In this document: positions 43,137 to 54,028 of the stretch, piece after piece
Layout: the number at the start of each line of letters is the position of its first letter
Numbering within the stretch: position 1 is the first letter of the stretch
Origin: Streptococcus oriscaviae
GTDB lineage: Bacteria > Bacillota > Bacilli > Lactobacillales > Streptococcaceae
Reading direction: 5' to 3'
Length of the DNA: 64,000 bases
Assembly (NCBI RefSeq): GCF_018137985.1
Contig: NZ_CP073084.1
Coordinates: forward strand, 124,001-188,000
Made by a program: the position numbers and the translations under genes
The notes under the pieces: generated by a model
The model's input: the letters and a program-made list of their open reading frames with translations, nothing else
Database searches by the model: none
What the model was told of the DNA's origin: nothing

Positions 43137-46100
43137 ATGCTAGCACAATTGGATACCAAAACCGTCTATACCTTTTTGGATAGCATGGTAACGATTGAAA
43201 AGTATGTAGAGAAGGCTAAGGCCTTGGGATATAGCCATCTCGGTATCATGGATCGAAACAATCTCTATGCTGCCTATGGTTTTATTCAGGCCTGTCAGAA
43301 AAAGGGAATCCAACCGATTATAGGCTGTGAGATAGAATGGAGTTTGGCAGCGGATCAAGATCCGGTTTTGATGCAATTTATCGCACTCAGCAGCAATGGC
43401 AATCGGAACCTGATGAAAATTTCAACAGCCAAGATGACCGGGCACCAGGATTTTGAAGATATTCGCCAATTTCTGAAAGATGTCGCCATCGTTCTTCCCT
43501 ATGCAGAAGGAGTGGAGAATTACAATCTTGGTGTGGACTACTATATTGGAGTGCGTGAGGATAGTCCGCTGTTTGAGAGCAAGAACCCCATCTTGCCCCT
43601 CCATACTGTCCGTTATTTTGATGAGAAGCAGGTGGAAACCCTGCAGGTTCTCCATGCCATTCGTGATAATGTTCAGCTCAATCAGGTCAACCATTTGATT
43701 CGTCAAGAACAGCTCCTATCCGCTCAAGAATTGGAAGCAAGGTTTCATGATAAGTTTCCTCAGGCGGTAGTGAATTTGAAAGAGCTTGTGGCTCCTATTA
43801 CTTATCAGATGGATACCAGTTTAAAATTGCCACGCTTTAATCGAGAACGTCCTGCGGTAGAAGAATTGTCTGAAAGGGCTCAAGCTGGGTTAGTAGCAAA
43901 AGGACTGACAGGCGAGAACTATCAAGAGCGCTTGCAAGAGGAATTAGCAGTTATCCACCAGATGGGCTTTGATGATTATTTCTTAATCGTCTGGGACTTA
44001 TTACGCTTTGGTCGCAGCCAGGGCTATTATATGGGGATGGGGCGCGGTTCGGCGGTAGGCAGTTTAGTGTCTTACGTTTTGGACATTACAGGAATAGACC
44101 CTGTCCGGCACAACCTGCTTTTTGAACGGTTTTTAAATCTGGAGCGTTACAGCATGCCGGATATTGATATTGATATTCCAGATATTCATAGAGGAGATTT
44201 TATCCGCTATGTCCGTGACCGCTACGGAAGCACACACGCCGCCCAAATTGTCACCTATTCTACCTTCGGTGCCAAGCAGGCGATTCGAGATGTATTTAAG
44301 CGCTTTGGAACACCTGAGTACGAGCTGACAAACATTACCAAGAAGATTTCCTTTAAGGATAGCCTGCAGTCGGCTTATGAAAAAAATGCTTCCTTTCGGC
44401 AGCTCATTAACAGCAAAATTGAATACCAGAAGGCCTTTGAAATAGCGAAGCAAATCGAAGGTCAACCGCGGCAGACCTCTATTCATGCAGCAGGTGTCGT
44501 GATGAGTGATGAGGAGTTGACGGATACGATTCCGCTCAAGGCTGGTGAAGATATGCTGATTACTCAGTATGATGCACCTGCGGTCGAAGCCAATGGTTTG
44601 TTAAAGATGGACTTTTTAGGCTTGCGAAATTTGACCTTCGTCCAGAAAATGGCAGAAGGAGTTCTGGAAAAATACCAGAAAAAAGTGGATATTGCAGCCA
44701 TTGACTTGGAAGATGCCGCCACCTTACAGCTATTTGCTGCTGGTCAAACCAAAGGCATCTTCCAGTTCGAGCAACCAGGAGCGATCAGTCTGTTGAAACG
44801 GGTCAAACCAACTCGATTTGAGGACATCGTTGCAACCACTAGTTTGAATCGGCCAGGAGCTAGTGACTACTCTGATAATTTTGTTAAACGCAAGCACGGA
44901 CAAGAAACAATTGACTTACTAGAGGACTCTATCGCAGACATCTTGCAGCCCACTTATGGAATCATGCTCTATCAGGAACAAGTGATGCAGATTGCCCAGC
45001 GTTATGCAGGCTTTACTCTTGGAAAAGCCGACTTGCTCCGCAGGGCAATGTCCAAAAAGAATGCTCAAGAGATGCAGGGTATGGAAACTGCCTTTCTGGC
45101 AGGCGCCACGGAGAAAGGACATTCTCTTGAAAAAGCCAAGGACATTTTTGCTATGATGGCCAAGTTTGCAGGATACGGCTTCAACCGTAGTCACGCCTAT
45201 GCTTACTCAGCTCTAGCCTTCCAGTTGGCTTATTTCAAGACCCACTATCCAGATGTCTTCTTCGATGTCATGCTCAATTATTCCAGTGCAGACTACATTA
45301 CAGATGCCCTGCAATTTGACTTTCAGCTAGCTCGTCTGACAGTCAATAATATCCCTTACCATGATCGATTTGACCACAATCGTATCTACATGGGCTTAAA
45401 AAATATCAAGGGCTTGCCTAGAGAATTGGCTTTTTGGATATTGGAAAATCGGCCTTTCAAGGGAGTTGAAGATTTTGTATTGCGCCTTCCGGAAACTTAT
45501 AAGAAAAAAGAGCTGCTGATTCCACTGGTTCAACTAGGGCTTTTTGACGATTTTGAAGCTAACCGTCGTAAAATTATTGACAACTTAGAGAATCTCTTTG
45601 TCTTTGCGGATGCCTTTGGCTCATTCTTTGCGGAAGAAACGTATAGCTGGACAGATGCTGAAGATTATACTGACAGCGAGAAATACCAGCTAGAGCAACA
45701 TCTAATCGGCATTGGCATTAGTCCACATCCGCTGGTGAAAATCAGTCAAGAGTCCAAGCGAACGGTAACTGATTTAGCTGATTTGGTGGCCGGCAACCAG
45801 GTTACCTTGCTGGTACAAATTCAGACCATTCGTGTGATTCGGACCAAGAAAACGGGGGAGCAGATGGCTTTTTTACAGGTAACAGATACCAAACGGAAGC
45901 TAGATGTGACTCTCTTTCCGGCCACCTATAAGAAGTATGCTTACTTACTAGAAGAGTCAGGGATTTTCTATTTGACAGGGAAGGCTCAGGAGCGTGACGG
46001 ACACGTTCAGTTTGTGGCAGAGTCTATTGAGCCGACCAGTCAGAAGAAATGCTGGCTTCTTCTGGAGAATAATCAACACGACAAAGCCATCGTCCGAATC

Positions 46101-46247
46101 TTGGAGCGTTATCGAGGAACAATTCCGGTCGTTCTTCACTATCAAGACAGCAATCGAACGGTTCAAGCAAAGCAATTTTTGGTTCAAGAATCCCCGCTCA
46201 TGGTAGAAGAACTGCAAGAGTTTGTTATGAAAACGGTTTTTCGGTAA
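43137..46247 (+). CDS. dnaE: DNA polymerase III subunit alpha DnaE
   Basis: The 1036-residue protein is a C-family replicative polymerase of the short Gram-positive DnaE type that works beside PolC, extending primers on the lagging strand. The N-terminal PHP domain (residues 1-200) begins MLAQLDTKTVYTFLDSMVTI and lacks several usual PHP metal ligands, so a proofreading role is unlikely. The catalytic core contains GRGSAVGSLVSYVLDITGID near residue 302 and the Asp pair in MPDIDIDIPD near residue 339. The C-terminal OB fold (VTLLVQIQTIRVIRTKKTGE, near residue 890) ends the protein. GGAG precedes the ATG, and TATAAT stands at 43103-43108. Confidence 0.96.
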   Translation: MLAQLDTKTVYTFLDSMVTIEKYVEKAKALGYSHLGIMDRNNLYAAYGFIQACQKKGIQPIIGCEIEWSLAADQDPVLMQFIALSSNGNRNLMKISTAKMTGHQDFEDIRQFLKDVAIVLPYAEGVENYNLGVDYYIGVREDSPLFESKNPILPLHTVRYFDEKQVETLQVLHAIRDNVQLNQVNHLIRQEQLLSAQELEARFHDKFPQAVVNLKELVAPITYQMDTSLKLPRFNRERPAVEELSERAQAGLVAKGLTGENYQERLQEELAVIHQMGFDDYFLIVWDLLRFGRSQGYYMGMGRGSAVGSLVSYVLDITGIDPVRHNLLFERFLNLERYSMPDIDIDIPDIHRGDFIRYVRDRYGSTHAAQIVTYSTFGAKQAIRDVFKRFGTPEYELTNITKKISFKDSLQSAYEKNASFRQLINSKIEYQKAFEIAKQIEGQPRQTSIHAAGVVMSDEELTDTIPLKAGEDMLITQYDAPAVEANGLLKMDFLGLRNLTFVQKMAEGVLEKYQKKVDIAAIDLEDAATLQLFAAGQTKGIFQFEQPGAISLLKRVKPTRFEDIVATTSLNRPGASDYSDNFVKRKHGQETIDLLEDSIADILQPTYGIMLYQEQVMQIAQRYAGFTLGKADLLRRAMSKKNAQEMQGMETAFLAGATEKGHSLEKAKDIFAMMAKFAGYGFNRSHAYAYSALAFQLAYFKTHYPDVFFDVMLNYSSADYITDALQFDFQLARLTVNNIPYHDRFDHNRIYMGLKNIKGLPRELAFWILENRPFKGVEDFVLRLPETYKKKELLIPLVQLGLFDDFEANRRKIIDNLENLFVFADAFGSFFAEETYSWTDAEDYTDSEKYQLEQHLIGIGISPHPLVKISQESKRTVTDLADLVAGNQVTLLVQIQTIRVIRTKKTGEQMAFLQVTDTKRKLDVTLFPATYKKYAYLLEESGIFYLTGKAQERDGHVQFVAESIEPTSQKKCWLLLENNQHDKAIVRILERYRGTIPVVLHYQDSNRTVQAKQFLVQESPLMVEELQEFVMKTVFR

Positions 46248-46292
46248 TTTTTTGTAAAAATACAAGCATGTTTAGCCCAAGTGTGATATAAT
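46228..46292 (+). promoter_or_regulatory. pfkA promoter with upstream cre-like site
   Basis: The extended -10 box TGATATAAT (46284-46292) predicts a start near 46299. TGAAAACGGTTTTT (46228-46241), 12 of 14 cre positions, lies about 65 bp upstream, inside the last codons of dnaE, a position suited to CcpA activation. Confidence 0.5.
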
Positions 46293-46327
46293 AGGGCAGT
46301 TAATATGAAAATATAAAGGAGCATTAA

Positions 46328-47341
<1,014 letters not shown>

Positions 47342-47404
47342 TCTATTTATTATTGTTAATGTGATCATAAGATCATAATTTATAAAAGGAGCTTTTATCT
47401 AATC

Positions 47405-48916
47405 ATGAATAAACGTGTTAAAATCGTTGCTACACTTGGTCCAGCTGTCGAAATCCGTGGCGGTAAAAAATTTGGTGATGACGGTTATTGGGGTGAAAAA
47501 CTAGATGTTGAAGCATCTGCTCAGAAAATCGCTCAGTTGATCAAAGAAGGTGCTAATGTCTTCCGTTTCAACTTCTCACACGGCGACCACCAAGAGCAAG
47601 GCGAACGTATGGCTACTGTTCGCCGTGCAGAAGAAATTGCCGGTCAAAAAGTTGGTTTCTTGCTTGATACCAAAGGTCCTGAAATGCGTACAGAATTGTT
47701 CGCAGACGGAGCGAAAGAATATGCCTATAAAACAGGCGACAAACTTCGCGTAGCAACTAAACAAGGCGTAGAATCAACAAAAGAAGTGATTGCCTTGAAC
47801 GTTGCAGGTGGTTTGGACATTTTTGACGATGTGGCTCTTGGTCAAACAATCCTCATCGACGACGGTAAACTTGGTTTGACTGTTGTTGGCAAAGATGCAG
47901 CTACTCGTGAATTTGAAGTAGAAATTGAAAATGATGGTATCATTGCAAAACAAAAAGGTGTAAACATTCCAAACACCAAGATTCCTTTCCCAGCGCTTGC
48001 TGAACGTGATAACGCAGATATTCGTTTTGGTTTGGAACAAGGCTTGAACTACATCGCGATTTCATTTGTTCGTACAGCAAAAGACGTAGAAGAAGTACGC
48101 GCTATCTGTAAAGAAACAGGTAACGAACACGTTCAATTGTTTGCGAAGATTGAAAACCAACAAGGTATCGATAACTTGGATGAAATTATCGAAGCATCAG
48201 ACGGTATCATGATTGCCCGTGGTGATATGGGTATTGAAGTTCCGTTTGAAATGGTTCCAGTTTATCAAAAGATCATCATTACAAAAGTGAACGCTGCTGG
48301 TAAGGCTGTTATCACTGCGACCAACATGCTTGAAACCATGACAGATAAGCCTCGTGCAACACGTTCAGAAGTATCTGACGTCTTCAACGCGGTTATCGAC
48401 GGTACAGATGCAACGATGCTTTCTGGTGAGTCTGCAAACGGTAAGTACCCAGTTGAGTCTGTTCGTGCAATGGCAACAATCGCTAAAAACGCTCAAACTC
48501 TCCTTGAAGAGTACGGTCGCTTGAACTCAGATAAGTTCAACCGTGCTTCTAAGACAGAGGTTGTCGCTTCAGCGGTTAAGGATGCAACTCACTCCATGAA
48601 CATCAAGTTGGTTGTTACAATCACTGAAACTGGTTACTCAGCTCGTGCTATCTCTAAATACCGTCCAAATGCAGATATTTTGGCAGTTACCTTCACTGAG
48701 AAAGTACAAAAATCATTGATGCTGAACTGGGGTGTTATCCCAGTGGTTACTGAAAAACCAGCTTCAACAGATGACATGTTCGTATTGGCTGAAAAAGTTG
48801 CTCTTGAGCAAGGTCTTGTTCAACCTGGTGATGACATTGTTATCGTTGCAGGTGTGCCAGTTGGTGTTGCAGGTTCTACAAACACCATGCGTGTTCGCAC
48901 TGTCACTGGAAAATGA
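47405..48916 (+). CDS. pyk: pyruvate kinase
   Basis: Pyruvate kinase makes pyruvate and ATP from phosphoenolpyruvate. The 503-residue protein shows VKIVATLGPAVE at the N-terminus, LLDTKGPEMRTELF near residue 85, LFAKIENQQGIDNLDEII near residue 245 (catalytic Lys), IMIARGDMGIEVPFE near residue 267 (metal-binding Glu/Asp), ATNMLETM and the C-terminal effector domain. Relative to many bacterial enzymes it has an insert near residues 22-35 (GGKKFGDDGYWGEKL), common in streptococci. It is cotranscribed with pfkA and closed by a terminator at 48939-48967. Codon use is strongly biased, as expected of a highly expressed gene. Confidence 0.98.
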   Translation: MNKRVKIVATLGPAVEIRGGKKFGDDGYWGEKLDVEASAQKIAQLIKEGANVFRFNFSHGDHQEQGERMATVRRAEEIAGQKVGFLLDTKGPEMRTELFADGAKEYAYKTGDKLRVATKQGVESTKEVIALNVAGGLDIFDDVALGQTILIDDGKLGLTVVGKDAATREFEVEIENDGIIAKQKGVNIPNTKIPFPALAERDNADIRFGLEQGLNYIAISFVRTAKDVEEVRAICKETGNEHVQLFAKIENQQGIDNLDEIIEASDGIMIARGDMGIEVPFEMVPVYQKIIITKVNAAGKAVITATNMLETMTDKPRATRSEVSDVFNAVIDGTDATMLSGESANGKYPVESVRAMATIAKNAQTLLEEYGRLNSDKFNRASKTEVVASAVKDATHSMNIKLVVTITETGYSARAISKYRPNADILAVTFTEKVQKSLMLNWGVIPVVTEKPASTDDMFVLAEKVALEQGLVQPGDDIVIVAGVPVGVAGSTNTMRVRTVTGK

Positions 48917-48938
48917 AACTAATCAAATTTGATTCCAC

Positions 48939-48967
48939 AACGCTAGACCATGTGCTCTAGCGTTTTT
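48939..48967 (+). terminator. pfkA-pyk operon terminator
   Basis: AACGCTAGA (48939-48947) pairs with TCTAGCGTT (48956-48964), then T residues. Confidence 0.9.
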
Positions 48968-49065
48968 GTCATTTTTCTAGCCAATAACTATGTTATACTG
49001 GTCTTAATCAGAAAAACTAACAAAGATGAGAAGACTGGTAGTCCATCAGTACTAGAGAGGAATTT

Positions 49066-49971
49066 ATGTCTAAGATTGTAGTCATTGGGTCGACAGTGTG
49101 TGATGTATTTGTGTATGTAGATCGCCTGCCGAGTCGGGAAGGAGATACACATATCCGCCGTCAGGAGATGAGATTGGGAGGCTGCGCTTTTAATGTGGCT
49201 CATTTTCTACATCAAACAGGCTTGCCTTATCAGTTTGTATCACCAGTAGGAAAGGGCCTCTATGGAGATTTTGTCCGTCAGGAACTGTCACAACTAGGTA
49301 TGACGAGTACGATTGATTTATCAGGGGCAAATGGATGTTGTTACTGCTTCATTGAAGAAGATGGAGAGCGTACCTTCCTATCTGAGCACGGCGTGGAATA
49401 TAGCTTTGATGCCAGCTGGCTTGAAGGGATAGAGATTGAACCGACTGATTTTATCTATGTCTGTGGTTTAGAAGTTGAAGAGGCTACCGGAGAAGAACTC
49501 GTAGAGGCCCTTGCTCATCTGGAAGGACAGATTGTTTTTTGTCCTGGCCCGAGAGGAAATCTGATTCCAAGAGAAAGACTGGATAAGCTGCTTACACTAG
49601 GCCCAATCCTGCATTTGAATGAAATGGAATGTTTGGCTTTGGCTCAGACAGAAGAAGTGGAAGAGGGAGTACTGAGATTATCTTCAACAACTCAAAATGT
49701 AGTGGTTGTGACCAAGGGAGGCGAGGGTGTGATCGCTTATGATGGGAGTTGGTATGACCTACCTGCCTATGCCAGCCAGGTAGTGGATACAGTAGGGGCT
49801 GGGGACAGTCATGTGGCCGGATTATTGGCTGCTTTACATGTTGGATTTGAATTAGAGCAGGCTTTGGATTTTGCCAATCTTGTCGCCAGTCACGTTGTGG
49901 CAAGTACGGGTGTTCATCTGGAAAGGAACCTTTATCACACCTATATAAAACAGCTTAAGGAAGGGAAATAA
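49066..49971 (+). CDS. PfkB-family carbohydrate kinase
   Basis: A 301-residue ribokinase-like sugar or nucleoside kinase: MSKIVVIGSTVCDVFVYVDRLP at the N-terminus, RLGGCAFNVAHFLHQTG near residue 36 (PfkB signature 1, substrate binding), VVVTKGGEGVIAYDG near residue 220 and DTVGAGDSHVAGLLAAL near residue 242 (signature 2 with the catalytic Asp; Ser replaces the usual Ala/Thr). No sugar transporter or isomerase is adjacent, so the substrate cannot be told; ribokinase, pseudouridine kinase and fructokinase are all possible. An extended -10 box TGTTATACT (48991-48999) serves it. It follows the pyk terminator. Confidence 0.9.
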   Translation: MSKIVVIGSTVCDVFVYVDRLPSREGDTHIRRQEMRLGGCAFNVAHFLHQTGLPYQFVSPVGKGLYGDFVRQELSQLGMTSTIDLSGANGCCYCFIEEDGERTFLSEHGVEYSFDASWLEGIEIEPTDFIYVCGLEVEEATGEELVEALAHLEGQIVFCPGPRGNLIPRERLDKLLTLGPILHLNEMECLALAQTEEVEEGVLRLSSTTQNVVVVTKGGEGVIAYDGSWYDLPAYASQVVDTVGAGDSHVAGLLAALHVGFELEQALDFANLVASHVVASTGVHLERNLYHTYIKQLKEGK

Positions 49972-50045
49972 TCCCTCCTTTTTATCATTATAAAATTGTT
50001 GTGATTTTCTGAGCATTATTTTTGTAATCGGTATCAAAAGTAGTG

Positions 50046-50051
50046 TATAAT
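50046..50051 (+). promoter_or_regulatory. nox promoter -10 box
   Basis: TATAAT (50046-50051) with TTGTAA (50022-50027) at an 18-bp distance. TTGTGA upstream (49999-50004) resembles half of a Rex site, but no full palindrome is present. Confidence 0.5.
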
Positions 50052-50096
50052 GGAGTCTGTAAAAAAATATATTATTTGAAAGTGAGATTTTACAAT

Positions 50097-51467
50097 ATGG
50101 CTAAAATCGTTGTTGTAGGTGCAAACCACGCTGGTACATCAGCAATCAACACAATCTTGAACAACTATGGTGCAGAAAACGAAGTTGTCGTTTTCGACCA
50201 AAACAACAACATTTCTTTCTTGGGATGTGGTATGGCATTGTGGATTGGTAAACAAATTTCTGGTCCAGAAGGTCTTTTCTACTCAGACAAAGAAAAATTG
50301 GAAGCAGCTGGCGCTAAAGTTTACATGGAATCTCCAGTTGAATCTATCGACTATGACAAAAAAGAAGTGACAGCTATTGTTAATGGTGAAAAACACGTTG
50401 AAAGCTACGACAAGTTGATTTTGGCTACTGGTTCACAACCAATCTTGCCACCAATCAAAGGTGCTGAAATCCAAGAAGGTTCACGCGAATTCAAGGCGAC
50501 TCTTGAAAACCTTCAATTTGTTAAATTGTACCAAAACTCTGCTGAAGTAATTGAAAAGCTCAACAACCCAGACATCAAACGTGTAGCAGTTGTTGGTGCT
50601 GGTTACATCGGTGTTGAACTTGCTGAAGCGTTTGAGCGTTTGAACAAGGAAGTTATCTTGGTAGACATCGCTCAATCATCACTCGGTGGTTACTATGATC
50701 CAGAATTCACTGACTTGATGAACAAAAACTTGGAAGAGCATGGAATCAAATTGGCATTTGGTCAAACTGTACAAGCAGTTGAAGGTGACGGCAAAGTTGA
50801 GCGTCTTGTAACTGACAAAGAAACATTTGACGTTGATATGGTTATCTTGGCTGTTGGTTTCCGTCCAAACACTGAACTTGGCGCTGGTAAGATTGAACTC
50901 TTCCGCAACGGTGCTTTCCTTGTAAACAAAAAAGGTGAGACTAACATCCCTGATGTTTATGCAATCGGTGACTGTGCAACTATCTACGACAACGCTCTTC
51001 AAGATACGAACTACATCGCACTTGCTTCTAACGCTGTTCGTACAGCTATTGTTGCTGCTCACAATGCATGTGGTACAGAACTTGAAACTGCTGGTGTTCA
51101 AGGTTCAAATGGTATTTCTATCTATGACCTTAAGATGGTTTCAACTGGTTTGACACTTGAGAAAGCAAAACGCTTTGGCTTCAATGCAGTGGCAACTGAC
51201 TTCTCAGACCTTCAAAAACCAGAATTCATGGAACATGACAACCACGAAGTGAAAATCCGCATCGTCTACGACAAAGATACTCGTGTTATCCTCGGTGCGC
51301 AAATGGCTTCTAAAGAAGATATTTCTATGGGTATGCACATGTTCTCGTTGGCTATTCAAGAGCGTGTAACGATCGAGAAATTGCAACTTCTTGACATCCT
51401 CTTCTTGCCACACTTTAACAAGCCATACAACTACATCACAATGGCAGCACTTTCTGCAAAAGATTAA
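50097..51467 (+). CDS. nox: NADH oxidase, water-forming
   Basis: Nox reduces oxygen to water with NADH, regenerating NAD+ and protecting against oxygen. The 456-residue flavoprotein begins [20 protein letters not shown] (FAD-binding), has the redox-active single Cys44 in [32 protein letters not shown] near residue 160 (NADH-binding), and [15 protein letters not shown] near residue 283 (second FAD motif). The lone Cys44 places it with Nox and NADH peroxidase; Nox is the usual streptococcal member. The true start is ATG 50097; an in-frame reading from 50043 crosses the promoter. Strong codon bias indicates high expression. Confidence 0.95.
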   Translation: MAKIVVVGANHAGTSAINTILNNYGAENEVVVFDQNNNISFLGCGMALWIGKQISGPEGLFYSDKEKLEAAGAKVYMESPVESIDYDKKEVTAIVNGEKHVESYDKLILATGSQPILPPIKGAEIQEGSREFKATLENLQFVKLYQNSAEVIEKLNNPDIKRVAVVGAGYIGVELAEAFERLNKEVILVDIAQSSLGGYYDPEFTDLMNKNLEEHGIKLAFGQTVQAVEGDGKVERLVTDKETFDVDMVILAVGFRPNTELGAGKIELFRNGAFLVNKKGETNIPDVYAIGDCATIYDNALQDTNYIALASNAVRTAIVAAHNACGTELETAGVQGSNGISIYDLKMVSTGLTLEKAKRFGFNAVATDFSDLQKPEFMEHDNHEVKIRIVYDKDTRVILGAQMASKEDISMGMHMFSLAIQERVTIEKLQLLDILFLPHFNKPYNYITMAALSAKD

Positions 51468-51470
51468 ACT

Positions 51471-51557
51471 AGTTTGGGAAACTGCTGTAATCCAAGCCTA
51501 GAAACTCAAAAGCTTGGGGTTATCTAAGAGAGAAGAGGTCCAATGGGCCTTTTCTTT
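51471..51557 (+). repeat. constant-loop hairpin element and terminators behind nox
   Basis: CCAAGC (51492-51497) pairs perfectly with GCTTGG (51512-51517) around the 14-nt loop CTAGAAACTCAAAA, the same loop family as behind glgP and rpoD but with a different stem. It is preceded by AGTTT/AAACT (51471-51475 with 51479-51483) and followed by AGGTCC/GGGCCT (51536-51541 with 51545-51550) with a T-rich tail, the likely terminator. Confidence 0.75.
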
Positions 51558-51669
51558 TGGCCTGAAAACAGACTGAGAGCAATCTCGGTTTTGTATGTTC
51601 TAAAGAAAGAGCTTTTCTTGAATTTTTGGTATAATAAAAAATACGAAACTACTAGAAAGTAAGAGAAGA

Positions 51670-53940
51670 ATGAATCCACTATTAACTGGAATGAATGAAA
51701 GACAGGCAGAAGCGGTGCAGACAACGGAAGGACCGCTTTTGATTATGGCAGGAGCAGGCTCAGGAAAGACGAGAGTGCTGACCCACCGGATTGCTTATCT
51801 GATCGATGAAAAATATGTCAATCCATGGAATATTTTGGCGATTACCTTCACCAATAAAGCAGCTCGTGAGATGAAGGAGCGGGCATTTGCTCTTAATCCT
51901 GCCACCCAGGATAGTCTGATTGCGACTTTCCACTCTATGTGTGTGCGAATTTTGCGGCGTGATGCTGACCATATCGGCTATAATCGAAATTTCACCATTG
52001 TAGATCCAGGTGAGCAACGCACCTTGATGAAGCGAATCATGAAAAATCTAAACTTGGATCTCAAGAAGTGGAGCGAGCGTACGATTTTGGGCACCATTTC
52101 CAATGCTAAGAATGACCTGATTGATGAGTTGGCCTATGAAACCCAGGCTGCGGATCTTTATACGCAGATAGTCGCTAAGTGTTACAAGGAATATCAAAAG
52201 GAACTTCGTCAGTCAGAAGCTGTTGATTTTGACGATCTGATTATGCTAACGCTTCGCTTATTTGATCAGCATCCAGATGTTTTGACCTATTATCAGCAGC
52301 GGTATCAATATATCCATGTGGATGAGTATCAGGATACCAACCATGCCCAATATCAATTGGTTAAATTATTGGCTTCCCGTTTTAAAAATATCTGCGTAGT
52401 CGGTGATGCGGACCAATCTATCTACGGATGGCGTGGAGCGGATATGCAAAATATTCTAGACTTTGAAAAAGACTATCCGCAGGCAAAGGTCGTTTTGTTG
52501 GAAGAAAACTACCGCTCAACCAAGCGCGTTTTGCAGGCAGCCAATGAAGTCATTGAAAACAACCGCAATCGTAGGCCAAAGAAACTTTGGACGCAAAATC
52601 AAGAAGGGGAAAAAATTGTTTACTACCGGGCCAATGATGAGCGGGATGAAACCATCTTCGTAGCCAGTCAAATTTCCCAGTTAGTTGCTAAAGGGCGGTC
52701 GTATAAGGACTTTGCCGTTCTGTATCGAACAAATGCCCAGTCGCGTGGAATTGAAGAAGCCCTACTCAAGTCCAATATTCCTTATACTATGGTGGGCGGA
52801 ACGAAATTTTACAGCCGTAAGGAAATTCGGGATGTCATCTCCTATCTTAATCTTATCGCTAATCCTGCCGATAACATCTCCTTTGAACGGATTGTCAATG
52901 AGCCCAAGCGAGGAGCAGGGCCTGGAACACTGGAAAAAATTCGTAGTTTTGCAAGTATACAAGAACTGTCCATGCTAGAAGCCTCGCAGGAGCTTCTCTT
53001 TTCCCCTATTAAAGGTAAGGCGGCAACTGCGGTCAATGAGATGGCCAATCAGCTTTACGACTTGCGTAACCAACTGGATCACCTCAGTTTGACAGACCTG
53101 ACGGAGGCTATCCTTGCTAAGACTGGCTACATGGAATCTCTTGCCATTCAGGCGACTCTGGAGGCGAATGCCCGTATTGAGAATATCCAGGAATTTCTTT
53201 CTGTAACGAAATCATTTGATGAAAAAGAGCAGGAAGAAGACGAAACAGGCTTGGACCGTCTCAGTCGTTTCCTCAATGATTTGGCTTTGATTGCGGATAC
53301 AGATGATGGTGAAAGTGAGGCAAGTCAAGTCACTCTAATGACGCTGCATGCTGCTAAAGGTTTGGAGTTCCCAGTTGTCTTTATTATCGGAATGGAAGAA
53401 AATGTCTTTCCGCTGGTTCGGGCTACTGACGAAGAAGCCGATTTGGAAGAAGAGCGCAGGCTAGCCTATGTGGGGATTACTCGGGCTGAGGAACTTTTGT
53501 ATCTCTGCAATGCCAATTCCCGCTTGCTCTATGGTCGCAGTAGCTTCAATCAGCCTAGCCGCTTTATTCGCGAGATTTCCAGTGAGCTCTTGGATTATCA
53601 AGGTTTAGCACGTCCTGCCAATACCAGTTTCAAGGCTTCTTATGTCAATGGCAGAGCAACACAGTTTGGTCAGGGGATGAGCCTGTCTCAAGCTTTGCAA
53701 AGTCGTAAGGCTGCTGTTCAGCCTAGTCGCCATCTAGGAGGCGATTTACCTTTTGGCAAAGCTAGCTCTGGTGGAACCAATTGGTCCATTGGTGATATTG
53801 CAATCCATAAGAAGTGGGGGAGAGGTACGGTACTTGAAGTGTCAGGAACTGGCAGCAATCAAGAATTGAAGATAAATTTCCCAGATTTGGGACTGAAAAA
53901 AGTTCTAGCCAGTCTAGCACCTATTGAAAAGGAAGACTAG
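51670..53940 (+). CDS. pcrA: ATP-dependent DNA helicase PcrA (UvrD/Rep family)
   Basis: PcrA is a 3'-5' helicase for nucleotide excision repair, rolling-circle replication and removal of recombination intermediates. The 756-residue protein has Walker A MAGAGSGKTRVLTHRI near residue 28, ITFTNKAAREMKER (motif Ia), VDEYQDTNHAQYQLVKLL near residue 217 (motif II), VGDADQSIYGWRGA (motif III), VTLMTLHAAKGLEFPVVF near residue 556 (motif V) and YVGITRAEELLYL (motif VI). A C-terminal Tudor-like segment (IGDIAIHKKWGRGTVLEVSG) binds RNA polymerase in relatives. TGGTATAAT precedes it. Confidence 0.97.
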   Translation: MNPLLTGMNERQAEAVQTTEGPLLIMAGAGSGKTRVLTHRIAYLIDEKYVNPWNILAITFTNKAAREMKERAFALNPATQDSLIATFHSMCVRILRRDADHIGYNRNFTIVDPGEQRTLMKRIMKNLNLDLKKWSERTILGTISNAKNDLIDELAYETQAADLYTQIVAKCYKEYQKELRQSEAVDFDDLIMLTLRLFDQHPDVLTYYQQRYQYIHVDEYQDTNHAQYQLVKLLASRFKNICVVGDADQSIYGWRGADMQNILDFEKDYPQAKVVLLEENYRSTKRVLQAANEVIENNRNRRPKKLWTQNQEGEKIVYYRANDERDETIFVASQISQLVAKGRSYKDFAVLYRTNAQSRGIEEALLKSNIPYTMVGGTKFYSRKEIRDVISYLNLIANPADNISFERIVNEPKRGAGPGTLEKIRSFASIQELSMLEASQELLFSPIKGKAATAVNEMANQLYDLRNQLDHLSLTDLTEAILAKTGYMESLAIQATLEANARIENIQEFLSVTKSFDEKEQEEDETGLDRLSRFLNDLALIADTDDGESEASQVTLMTLHAAKGLEFPVVFIIGMEENVFPLVRATDEEADLEEERRLAYVGITRAEELLYLCNANSRLLYGRSSFNQPSRFIREISSELLDYQGLARPANTSFKASYVNGRATQFGQGMSLSQALQSRKAAVQPSRHLGGDLPFGKASSGGTNWSIGDIAIHKKWGRGTVLEVSGTGSNQELKINFPDLGLKKVLASLAPIEKED

Positions 53941-53956
53941 GACTTCATTCACCTAA

Positions 53957-53983
53957 AACTGTCTGTGGGCTCAGACAGTTTTT
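53957..53983 (+). terminator. pcrA terminator
   Basis: AACTGTCTG (53957-53965) pairs with CAGACAGTT (53972-53980), then T residues; the rexB extended -10 (TGCTATAAT, 53992-54000) follows directly. Confidence 0.9.
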
Positions 53984-54028
53984 CTGTCTTTTGCTATAAT
54001 AGAACTAGCAAGTATTTCGGAGAAACAG

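Noticed and set aside
49999..50020. Rex operator in front of nox
   Set aside because: Only one TTGTGA half is present; the second half is not recognisable.
50043..50096. 18-codon N-terminal extension of NADH oxidase
   Set aside because: It overlaps the -10 box, and the family begins at MAKIVVVG.
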